From Arcuatula senhousia (Eukaryota > Mollusca > Bivalvia > Mytilida > Mytilidae), in NCBI GenBank assembly GCA_963971305.1, contig OZ020309.1, forward strand, positions 15,927,001 to 15,991,000: DNA of 64,000 nt, read 5' to 3'. Numbering within the stretch: the stretch's first letter is position 1; each line of letters begins with the position of its first letter. The notes under the pieces are model-generated. The model did not search any database and was not told the DNA's origin. It worked only from the letters and a program-made list of their open reading frames with translations. Positions 42,781-53,062 of this stretch are shown one piece after another. Position numbers and translations under genes: made by a program.

Positions 42781-43130
42781 TAGGTCAAGGTCGTTCCCTA
42801 GCAACAAGGTAACCTTAATGAAAAGTCCATAGCAACCATACGTATTCTTAAACCAGACTACTTTCTGAGTTTAGATGTAAGTTTTTTTTCAACCGGAAGT
42901 GACATTTAGTCCATAGCAACCGACATAAAAGTCCTTAGCAACCATACTTTTTCTGACTCTAGGCCCCCTGATCTTCATTCTGGAGCCTATATCAAAATAA
43001 TTGGCAACATTTCGTCATAAACAAAGTGACTCAAATGTCTTTAGTACTTGTATAAAATACCATAACAAAAACATAAGGCAGGGAAAGACCTCACATTTGT
43101 TCTCTGAACAAATGTCTTTTTAATTGAGTT

Positions 43131-45917
43131 ATTTGTTTTCTTATTAGAACAAAGGAATGTCGCTAAAAGTACTAACAAATTGATGTTTTTTTTTTCACTG
43201 TAAGAGTGTTTTCGGTCCACAATGATACTTTTGATCCCTAATACAATGTAATAGTACCACCCATTGTTTACAGAAGGTGAAATTATTTATGATTTGGAAT
43301 ATCATAATGGGCATCATTGTGACCCTTAACCTAGCATCACATACAAAAAATATTATCTAGAAAGAAAGATCAAGTTTATTCTGAGTTTAAATGAAATAAT
43401 GACAGAATGTCATTTAAATGTTAGGATTACATGTACTTCTGTCCCGTACACAAGATTTTGCAAAAGGGGGTACGAATTAAGTTGGCGAGGTGTCATAGAT
43501 ATAGTGAAAGTTCATACCAAGTGTCTACTTTTCTAATCAGAGTTGAATTAAAGCATCAAGTTTAATAGTGTTCGTTGGCCGGTTTTCAAATGGGGTGCAA
43601 TTGCACCCCTTGAGCACCCATGACCCCAGCGTACGTGCCTGTAACTATATTTTTACAAGATGTAGAAAACTTGTATTAAACAAAAAAAAGGGGCGATTCT
43701 TTTAAATCCATGTATTTAAGATTGGTTATGAACATATTTCTTTTTATTAAGTTCAAGACCACGTTTAAATCGACGAGAACAGACTTCTTGTCCATGACAC
43801 TTTTAAGAACTTATAAATATGCTGACATTGAAGTTTCCGCTATCTGAAAGTCGTGTCATATGCCAATAATTACATAGTCTTAAAAATCGGTGAACTACGT
43901 TTATTTTCAGACTTATTTCATAAACTGAACGAATTCTGTTTTAATTTCCCATTTCATCAGCGTATTTAGAGCTTACTCTAGCATTTCATTGTATTTTGCC
44001 ATATTTTTTTAAAATCTACAATCATAAAACAAAATACTAACTGCGTGACAATAAATATTTTTAATTAAAAACAAACGTGTCCAATTATTTTACTTTTTCC
44101 TGTTACAGTTCTGCTTTTGTCTTTTGAATCACAAAAAGGCACAAATGAATCTTCCTAACAGACATTGTGTCTAAGACGTTCACTTATTAAGTAGGAAAAC
44201 TAATAATACACAATTTGATGTATATTTTTTTCTTTTAAGAAAATAAAAACCGTTACTACCCGTACGCATATCAAAAGTGATCCTATTTATTCTTGATGTC
44301 AGCGTATGGTACCTGTTTTGCCTTCCACGTATAATTGTGCAATTTATTTACAGATTTTAAAAGAGGAGATTACGACAGAAGATGTTAATACAACGTTTAA
44401 TTATTTTATGCTGGGTATGCATTTTTCGTGCATTATCCCTCACCTTAAAAACGAAATTATACATACATACAAAAAATATCAATAGAGACACACTATTTTT
44501 CCCCAAAATTCGAAATCATTACAAGAAAAGAACCTATTAGTAGGAAATTTTAATTTTGAATTTAACATTCGTTTTTTTTTTGGTGAAACAATCTTTGGTA
44601 AATTGACAACTCAAGGTGACGACCGGACTGGTGTTTTACTCTAGAAGTTCAAAATATGACTTCTTCCATCATATACGTTCTTATTTCCTGGACATGAAGT
44701 CACAGTTTTTGTGACCTATAAAACTAAGTTGTCATTTTAGGAGTTTTACTATCCCATATGTGAATTAAAATGTTTTTACTCTATTTAATTCACAAGATTG
44801 GATTGAATCTAGGTTGCAATATTTACCGGAAATTATTTACAAGTTACCAACCCAGTGATTAACATATAGTTGTTATCTTTAGGCTGGTACCTTGCTGTTA
44901 TCTGAAGCCTTATCTTACAGTAGGGAGCTGGTTGCCAGCCCATTGTTATCTGTTGGTTTGGTGGGGATTAAAATCCATCCGTTACTGTAACAGCACGTGT
45001 TATAGATGTTGGTAATATCAGTAATTATTCGCAATTATTCTAGTATCACATTTCAAGCGCCTCCATAAGTAACATTAATTTACAAAGAAGATAATTCGAT
45101 CTAATAAAGATACTTTACTTTATCTTTAAACAGCTGTTTTTTAACAATAGCTCTTAATTACAAGGGAAAGCACCATTCTAAGACCAGAGATAATAGGTCT
45201 ATACTTTTTTCGTTTGACCCACGTTTGACTCGAATGTCACAAGGATAATTGTTAGAAATGACCCATAAATAACAGGCTTTATTGAAATCTTAGAACATGA
45301 TTTATTGTAATGGAAAACCAATTAGGTAAACATGAAAATTTATACCACACTTCTTTTTCTGTTTTATCACGAGTTAAGTTTTTATACCGATGTTATTGGA
45401 CCAGGTTTAGTTTTACCATTTGTATTAAAGAAACCCACTTTATTTTATGTTTCAAGAGTCTAAAGGCCTTAAGGAACATCTTGGTGTTTATAAGGCATGT
45501 AAAATTTCTTTAAAATGAGATTTGTATCTTAACTATACTGTAAAGTAAAGTGACTATTAAGACTACACGTGGGTTTTTAATTAAAAAAAAATACAGCAAG
45601 AGAATCGGTAATAAAAAAAAATAAACAACAATCATAAAACTTGCTACATTGTGCTAAGCTAAAAAAGTAATACGAAGTAGTATTTTTTTAATGGCTGTTG
45701 ATACATGTATTTTGTTTTCCGCTAAAACGCTTGGCAATTTTTACCCTGTGCTGTATTATAACAGTTTCAATATTTTGAAGGTATCAACTTTCCACAACGC
45801 ACGTGTCGTTTCATACATGTAAACCCCGATACACACGTTAATGTGTAAAAGTTCATTTTGCTACTGAAACAAAGTATAATAAACAGATAATTATCCCAGG
45901 TAGGGTATATTTTTGAC
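43131..45917. other. No gene recognised; palindrome at 43592-43609
   Basis: The perfect 18-bp palindrome GGGGTGCAATTGCACCCC is the only strong structure. Two good acceptor-like sites (before 44118 and 44354) are discussed as weak exon candidates. Otherwise the stretch is AT-rich and featureless. Confidence 0.4.
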
Positions 45918-46110
45918 AAGTTGGAACTGCTTACTCGTTTGGAGCATCTGAGTTCACTCGTTTCGACTGGAGTTCGCGTTGTTGATTGACATTCAATTAT
46001 TTTTGTGTTTCCATGTTGTCTGTTTTTCCCCGTTCTTACTGGTGTTAACTGGTTTTGTATCTGCCCTTTCGGACTTTTGACATTCGGATACCCATTGGTT
46101 CCTCTGGTTC
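45918..46110 (+). mobile_element. Penelope-like 3' tail fragment
   Basis: CTGCTTACTC, GAGCATCTGAGTTCACTCG, GACTGGAGTTCGCGTTGTTG, GCCCTTTCGGACTTTTGACA and CCCATTGGTTCCTCTGG match the tail at 890-1072. It lies 320 bp upstream of a hammerhead ribozyme. Confidence 0.7.
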
Positions 46111-46429
46111 TTTGAATTCTACAGCAGACATACCCCAAAGGCTTAAAGAGTCCAGTACAAAACAGAAAACTGAACATTATTATAAAGAAATCAAAGTGGG
46201 ATTACAACGGGTAATTTGGGTATGCTGTATATCCATATTTCAAGGAGTAGCATTTGATACAAAACATTGGAAGGTCAAAAACCAAAAATATTAAACGAAA
46301 AGTACTCAAAACCAAAAAGAGATCGAACGGGAAATAGAAGACAATGAGATGTGGAATAAGTGTACATGCACAACCTACAATATAAACGACAATTTAAAAA
46401 GATTTGGCATTTTCAATATTTCTGGTAGA

Positions 46430-46473
46430 ACGTCTCTGATGAGTCTTGAATAGCCGAAACGCGCGTCAGGCGT
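46430..46473 (+). ncRNA. Type I hammerhead ribozyme, stem II impaired
   Basis: Core CTGATGA at 46436-46442, GAAA at 46456-46459 and cleavage triplet GTC at 46465-46467 are all present. Stem I pairs ACGTCT (46430-46435) with AGGCGT (46468-46473), with one U-G wobble. Stem III is the minimal A-U plus C-G closed by a GCGC loop. Stem II has GTC against GCC, a central mismatch around the TTGAATA loop, so activity is probably reduced. Flanks of ~30-45 bp match the second copy. Confidence 0.85.
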
Positions 46474-46523
46474 AGTAAAATTTATTGTCTGGAACTTTGT
46501 TGTCATTTGTATTTCAAACTTAC

Positions 46524-46850
46524 AGTAAACTGTTTAAATGTTTCTAATGAATACATTGATCCTATGCCACCCACGTAATATCCATAATTTCCAAGGTGTA
46601 GAGAACTTTGTCTCCTCTTTTAATGTATATCGGTACTTCAAGCGTTTTATATAGAATACGAGATGGTGTATACAATTGTGATAAATATTATTAGTCTGGA
46701 CACAAAGTTGTTATATTATTCATTGAAATGTTACTTTTCGTAGACGTTTTGTGCTGTAATATTTCATACTTGTCTTTGATTGTTTTCTCTAAAGTTTCAG
46801 AGTGCAAATGATGGTGCTGATGAGAGGATACTTTTGAAAAGTGTTATGAT
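46524..46850 (+). repeat. Old dispersed repeat, partner at 48640-48930
   Basis: TGTTTCTAATGAATACATT, a TTTGTCTCCTCTTTTAATGTA-like block, TAGAATACGAGAT, TAGTCTGGACA and TAGACGTTTTG have counterparts in the same order in 48640-48930. A weaker third relative may lie near 47390-47560. Confidence 0.5.
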
Positions 46851-47004
46851 AATATCAGTGTGTCTACCAGTTTTATACTCTATAGCTATTCCAGATAAAT
46901 ACTTTGATGAATCAATAGACAATTATGTAATTTAGACTTCTAAATCGTCTCATTAGTTTAAACATATTTATTTATACTGGATTGGGAATCAAGCTTAATG
47001 CTTC

Positions 47005-47310
47005 TATAAAAACCTCTCCAGTTTGCAGTTTGCGAGTACGACCTTTGTAGCGGCCCCCATTGAGCCTACTCTTATCGATTCTACAAAGGGGTATTTAACG
47101 TGCACAGGGTATTTCTCTGCCCATACACGGGACAACCTTTTTTCGTCCCTTTCGAAGGACTAGCATCGTTTCTTGAGACCATCCTAGCAAATGGTGTCAA
47201 GAGAGTGTCAGAAAATCGGAACATGAAATTTTCACCTCTAACGAGGATCGAACTACGAACCTCGGTGTTAGTTGCCCGACGCGTTAACCACCACACTACT
47301 GGCATTAAAC
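47005..47310 (-). mobile_element. tRNA-headed SINE
   Basis: On the minus strand the head has an A box (TGGTTAACGCG, 47280-47290) and a B box (GTTCGATCC, 47245-47253) at tRNA-like spacing. The body follows (GGTCTCAAGAAACGATGCTA, CTTCGAAAGGGACG, TAAATACCCC) and runs to about 47005. The body recurs without a head at 24058-24232 on the plus strand. The two overlapping open frames here are not genes. Confidence 0.75.
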
Positions 47311-48025
47311 CCTATTCAACTTTGATATTGGTTTTATTTGGTTATAAACAGATTCATGAGATTTATGGCACAAAACTTAACCTTCTTCAAACATAAATTT
47401 GCTTAAAATGGTTCTATAATGTCTCCATTTCGTTTACAGACTAAGCAATTCTAAATACTAACCCGATATATGCTATTAGTTTGGACATTAAATTTTTTGA
47501 CTATTCATAGAAATATAACATTTCCTTGACCTTTTCTACGATAACCGTAGAAAAAATTACCAGTTCGAGCTTCCTTGATTTTCTACCTCTCACGATGTGA
47601 GTGTAGATGCACTGAGGAGGTACATCATTCTATGAAAGTTCTAAGTTAATGTCAATACCGTATAAATACTTATGATATTTGACTCTACCATATGGTAAAA
47701 TTACTACGTTCTCCATGAAACAATTACCGTATAAAGAGAATCAATAGATAATTTGATACTTTTGATCCTGTAACTATTTCAATTTACTCAAGGAAGCAAC
47801 CGGGTTTTTTGTTGTGGAGCTATGGATATTTTCTTCGTCCTTCCCTTTTTTCGGAAAAGTCATAGCCTTTAGTTTCCACTAACGTCAAAATCGGGGACAT
47901 GCATTTCCTATGTAAATTTGAAAGGAATTACAACAATATTCGTTTCAAAAGTTGGATTAATGGATTCCTTTATATTATAACTAGTGGAAGCTACTGATAT
48001 TTTGATGAATTTGTATTTATTTAAG

Positions 48026-48058
48026 AGAGAGAGAGAGAGTGTGTGTATGTGTGTGTCG
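48026..48058 (+). repeat. GA/GT microsatellite
   Basis: A GAGAGAGAGAGA run passes into GTGTGTGTATGTGTGTG. Confidence 0.9.
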
Positions 48059-48379
48059 GCGTGTAACGCCCTTTATAGACTTACCTGGGCCAGTAGTGTA
48101 GTCAGTTTTAACGGTGGAGGAAACCTGAGTACCCAGAGGAAACCGCCCCATATATATAAGAATAAAACTAATAAATGTTTGGGTGTGTTTGACTTTTGTA
48201 AAATGTTATAAACAATAATCCAATTTTTCTCCACTTAAAGTTAATTTTTCATCAAAACATCAGTAGATTGCACTAGATATTATAACTGAAATATAAACTC
48301 CATAGCTATTAAGTTGAATATTGCCTTTACCTTACCTGTGTATTTATTTGCAAATTTACATAGAAAATTCATGTCCCAG

Positions 48380-48575
48380 ATTTTAACTTTAGTGGAACAT
48401 TAGTTTTTTTTTCGTGCTAGCGCGAAATTTATGAATTTATGAAATTACTATAAGTTTTTTTCTGCAAAATACACCAACCTGCCTTGTTTTCTATTTTAAA
48501 GCACTGCCCTGCCTTTTTATTTAAAATATCACTATAGCCCCTATCCCCTCATAAAAACGAATGGTCGCTCCTTAG
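48380..48575. mobile_element. Partial G-run MITE
   Basis: CGTGCTAGCGCGAAAT, CCTGCCTTTTTATTTAAAAT and CCCCTCATAAAAACGAATGG followed by TCGCTCC match the right half of 23128-23412. Confidence 0.65.
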
Positions 48576-48639
48576 CTGTTTCGATAATTGGTTGAAAGAC
48601 GATTAATGACAACGAAATCTCCTTCAAACATCAAATTGC

Positions 48640-48930
48640 TGAAAGTGTTTCTAATGAATGCATTTATCCAAACGCCCACAGCTGGCATTCATAAACCTGA
48701 TATAAAAGAATTTTGTTGCCTCTTAATGTAATAGTTTAAACCTTTTTTGTATAGAACGAGATAGTTAAGATATGGTTCGTCTGGACAATGAGTTGTGAGG
48801 TTCTTCACTGAATTTTTGCCTTTCCTAGACGTTTTAATGAAATATTTTTAAAAGACCCACAACTTCTTTACTTTGTCGTCTTACATCAAATTGTTGGAGT
48901 GCAAGACATGACTGAGACTGGGCTTAAAAG
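48640..48930 (+). repeat. Old dispersed repeat, partner of 46524-46850
   Basis: GTGTTTCTAATGAATGCATT, TTGTTGCCTCTTAATGTAATA, GTATAGAACGAGATAG, CGTCTGGACAATGAGTTG and CCTAGACGTTTT align with the partner. Confidence 0.5.
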
Positions 48931-51900
48931 TTAAAAAATCATATTCAGTAAAATTATTGTACGTTATTTTGCCGCGCAACATATACAAGTGTACATATCC
49001 CCATTACTGGGCACGCAGTTCTTTAATTATATTTATCTGACAAGATGACCGTTGTCGCCATGATCTGCTATTAGATAAATAAAGGTTGAAATAAATAACT
49101 TGTCTACAAGGCTTTCTTTTTAAATCACCAATGGGTCGAACAATTCAAAATTTATAATATACAGGAAATGATTCGTGATGGTTTTTGCTTTACCTGTCCA
49201 TTTTTTTAATCGAGTGGTTTTCTTTCAAAACTTTTTGTTGTCGACCTTTTGATGTTTTGATTTAGCTGCAGCTGATGTGATGTTACTGTAAATGATAAAC
49301 GCACAACCTTTAATTCAAATTTAATCTTTTTGGAAAAATAACAAAGTCTAATTTTATCAGTTTTATGAAGGTTACTCCTATATTCCCTAAAATCAGATGT
49401 TGCAATTAAGTAACATCACCAAGAACAATATTTTTGTAAGCAAACAACACAATTTACAAGAAACATTGTATAAATAATTTCCAAATAGAAACACAATATT
49501 TGAATAATAGTTTTAGAAATAAGCCATAAATGCCAATATTAAAAACACAGGGGAATAAAACTAGAAATTTGATATTAATTAGTGACTATTTAATGTATAT
49601 TGAACAGGTTAATATAAACGCCTACTCGCATTGTTGCCTGTGGTATTATGAGTATCCATGTTTTATTGTAGATCAAATAGGAATATAAAATAATACATTA
49701 ATCGGCCTCTTTGCAGAGTTCAATTTCTCAGCAATGCTCTTTTTGAAATTTAATACTTCTTAAATAAATTTTAATTATTTTAAATAGGTCAGCTGTTCAA
49801 AATGCTTAGAATTAGTGCGAATTAAATTTTCTTTTAATTTTGTATAGTTAACGTGTTCTCTTGAAATAATATTTCATCTGCTTAATTCGGTAAAGTTACT
49901 CATGAAAAGTGCAACATTGGCTGTATAAGGAAGATGAACATTGAAAGAGAGATAGGGTGAACAAATGATGAATGAGACACAAAACCGGGTAGAGATGAAC
50001 GTTTGAAAGAACATGGTGTCAGATGTGTTTCATTTTAGGAGTAATAAGCTGTACTTCAAACAATTTTGTATTTTTTAAATGTTTTATGTTGAAAGTTTAA
50101 TCACAGTTTTGCAGAGCTTTTGCGCAAAATAGAAACATCCGAAAGCAAACTTGTACATGTTGTAAATCTATCTTCAAGAAGAAAATTTAAATTTGGCTAT
50201 CTGGCATGTGATTCCAATTTACTTTTTTGTTTTGTTTTACAAGAAATGTGCATCATATATTTATCAATTAGATGTTTGCTTATGAATATTTGTTACAGTT
50301 TACAAAGTTCAGGCTTACCAATTAATCTGATAGGCAGAAAATTTTAATATTTCAGAAACTAAAAAAACCTTAAATCAAAATATTCATAACAATATCATAG
50401 TCTGCTTAATTGTAAAGAATATTAGATTAACAAATTGTAATATATCGGTAACCGTTTATTAGATTAAGTCATCTATTATATAATAAAGCACCACGGTGCC
50501 AGAAAGAAGATTCCTATGCAATCCATCACAACTAAAATGAATGAATACAAGAGGGAAAGTTTATGTTGTAAATTAATTTGTTATATTTCAAACGAATACA
50601 ATGATAGTAGTATATTATGAATATTATGAAATTTTGTAGTTATTAGTTTTGAAAATTGACATTGCTATGGTAACATGTTCGATATTTATCTTATATTTCA
50701 TGTTGATTATCAAAAGTTTTCTGCCTTTGTGGTATCTCAGGGGATTTATCATTTGAGCTGACATTTCAGCTGTATTTATGCTATAACCTTTGTGGTACTC
50801 AGAAAATTAGATTATGCCAAACCTGTCTTGGTTGCAATGGAATTACACTGTGGTTAATGATGATTAATAATAATGGACTGCTATCAATAAAATGATGCAA
50901 GTATAAATCAAATTTATTAATTATTCATATTGACATGCACTGATTTCCACCTTTGTGATAAGGAAGCTAAGAGAGCATTCCACGTAACATAAAATGCAAT
51001 AGCTAAGTTTACATTCTAGCTAGTAAGACACATTATATATAGCATCATAAAGGTCTACTTGTGGTGAGTTTTTTTCTAGTTTTTACCAAACGGAATTATC
51101 AAACTGATACAAATACATAAAAGTTCTGAAAACAGAATGATAAGAAGCTTACATGATACAACATTTGTAAAACAACAGTAAGTTATTTCGTTATGAAGCC
51201 AAATCAAACCTGATAAAATGTGGCGCGATTATGTTTTAAAGATTGTTTTTAATATTGACAATTTGACTCAAAAGATACATGTGAACATGTACACCAGATG
51301 CACTTTCGGTCCAAATGATCTCTATGCGACATCACTTAAACTGGGCAACATTCAGCCAATTCAACTTTACCGGTTTCGTCCATAAAAAAACAACGCAACA
51401 TATCAGGTTCCACTTTCAATGTGGTCATCAAAACCACTCTTATATAAAGGGTTGTCATAGGCCAATAAACAATCACCTCTTATGTGTCAGTTTAGGGTAA
51501 AATTTATCATATATGGAAGTAAAAGTTTTTTTATAGTCTTACTAAAACCGACGCAATTAGTAATAAACAGCGAAAACATCAGACAATCATTCTATACTGA
51601 GCCTAATGTTTTGATTTTGTTATGATGGTTTAATGAGAACGAAACATTTGTTTTGGTCAAGTAATGACTTGTTATTACTACGTACTATAATATCTATTAT
51701 AGTAACACCTCACCCACAGGAAGGCTAAAAGGTCTGGGAAAGGCAATGTGTCATTATTTCAGCACTTTAGTTATTCAAACTCTTGGATGATGTGTCATTG
51801 ACGACATTTATGGACAATGCTACATTATTGATGTAGGCAGAAAAATAGCCATAACGGTTGGAAAGGAACAAAAACACCAACAAATAAAAAAAAATAACGA

Positions 51901-52370
51901 CTGGCTTAATAATCAAAACATCGGAAAGTAAACGAACATGCATACATGACATATGTACAAATGTTAGATAAGACACAACTAAATATGAATCGAGACATTT
52001 CCAAACATGTGCAGGAATGTAAAAGGAAACTTATTGAAGTTTAGAAAAGACAGACAATTTAAACCCAAATACAAAGAAAACATTACGATCGATAAACAAA
52101 ACAGCAACCAGTACCGCAAACAAATTTCATGCACGAGAAGGACAAGTAAAAATGGAACACAATGCCCCGAGGTTAGCCCGCTCCGGCACTAACGCTTTTG
52201 AGCTGGAGAAAACATCGAAGCTTTAAATTATCAGTCTAAATTTCAAAATTGTCTAAACCCTAAGGTTCTTCCTACCCCAGACATAGGTTGATTATCTTAG
52301 TAATAATTTGGTTCCCCAGTTTGGTATTTTTGTTTTTTTTGTTCTATGCTCTTCATATTCATATAGTGTT
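48931..52370. other. No gene recognised
   Basis: AT-rich. An open stretch at about 50105-50347 follows an acceptor-like TTTTGCAG, but its codons are unconvincing and no donor is clear. Confidence 0.4.
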
Positions 52371-52395
52371 TGGCATTTTCAATATTTTTGGTAGA

Positions 52396-52439
52396 GCGCC
52401 TCTGATGAGTCTTGAATAGACGAAACGCGCGTCAGGCGT
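52396..52439 (+). ncRNA. Type I hammerhead ribozyme, all conserved positions intact
   Basis: Stem I is GCGCCT (52396-52401) with AGGCGT (52434-52439). The core CTGATGA is at 52402-52408. Stem II is GTC/GAC around TTGAATA (52409-52421). GAAA lies at 52422-52425. The short stem III is closed by GCGC (52427-52430). The cleavage triplet GTC at 52431-52433 predicts cleavage after 52433. Hammerheads with this very short stem III are known from Penelope-like elements, schistosome satellite DNA and metazoan retrozymes, where they usually act as dimers. I see a single unit here. Confidence 0.93.
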
Positions 52440-52497
52440 AGCAAAATTTATTGTCTGGAACTTTGTTGTCGTTTGTATTTCTTTGTCTGTAGCAAGT

Positions 52498-53062
52498 GTT
52501 GACATATATTTATGTCTCCCAAACACTTTGTGTTGGGAAACATATTGTCTTTACTCTGTTTCTTTTATTATGTCTCCCAAGCAAAGTTGTGGGAGACATA
52601 TTGTTTTTGTCCGGTTTCTTATTCTACTTCTTCTTTTTTCTTCCGTCTGGTCTTGTCTGCACATTTTCTCAGATATGCTGAGTACTATCAATATGAAACA
52701 TTTGAAATGTGTTAAGGGTGTCCTGAATTTATGTAATCCATTTCTAGATTCAAAATGGCCGCCATTTCCATGGAAACAGATTGAGATAATAATATAGGAC
52801 ATTGCAACATCTCAGTAACCTAGGTGCTTATGGGTTGAAATTTTGCAGGTGGATAGAGCAAAAGGTCCTCGAAGCGATATTTACAGTTTTCGCATTATTA
52901 GTGAAAATGTGATTTTTCGGTCCGAAAAATAAAAAAAAAATACTCCGATTTCAACTTAAATTGATATTAAGGGGTATGGACTTCAACAAAGACAATAGCG
53001 GCAATGGGATTTTGTTTTGGAGACATTCGTGTTGGCATCCCAACACATGTCATCATACCTAG
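52498..53062 (+). mobile_element. Hairpin-headed, Helitron-like non-autonomous element (ATGTCTCCC head)
   Basis: Two head motifs occur in succession: ATGTCTCCCAAACAC...GTGTTGGGAAACAT (about 52513-52543) and ATGTCTCCCAAGCAA...TTGTGGGAGACAT (about 52570-52600). TTGTTTTTGTCCGG, a TTCTTCTTTTTTCTTCCG stretch and ~400 bp of non-coding body follow. The far end has GGAGACAT, a GTGTTGG/CCAACAC hairpin (53029-53046), 12 bases, then CTAG (53059-53062) followed by T. Hairpin plus CTAG at this spacing is the classical Helitron 3' end. The four overlapping frames are not genes. Confidence 0.65.

Larger units (their letters stand above)
41566..43130 (+). mobile_element. Hairpin-headed non-autonomous element with ~305 bp internal repeats
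   Basis: The head has GAAAGACC at 41566-41573, the hairpin CAATTGTTTACGAAACAATTG at 41578-41598, then CTAG at 41604-41607 and an ATT-rich linker. The far end has GGGAAAGACC (43081-43090) and a hairpin ACATTTGTTC/GAACAAATGT (43093-43115). The body holds two ~305 bp repeat units (ACAAAATTGAAGCAGACA at about 42088 and 42391, CAAAATGG blocks near 42332 and 42639) and several AGGTCA motifs. It encodes no protein and is related to 36655-37946. Confidence 0.65.

Noticed and set aside
46815..46830. Additional hammerhead (GCTGATGAGAGG)
   Set aside because: CTGATGA occurs but no GAAA, stem II or cleavage triplet follows.
47081..47396. Overlapping 74- and 98-codon frames
   Set aside because: They cover the tRNA-headed SINE; pol III boxes explain the conserved sequence better.
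50105..50347. Possible exon after TTTTGCAG joining in phase 1 to the 30278 exon
   Set aside because: The frame stays open but the peptide is AT-biased and featureless, there is no downstream donor or clear polyadenylation site, and the intron would be 20 kb.
52483..52802. Four overlapping open frames on both strands
   Set aside because: They fall in the ATGTCTCCC hairpin element and reflect its T-rich linker, not coding.
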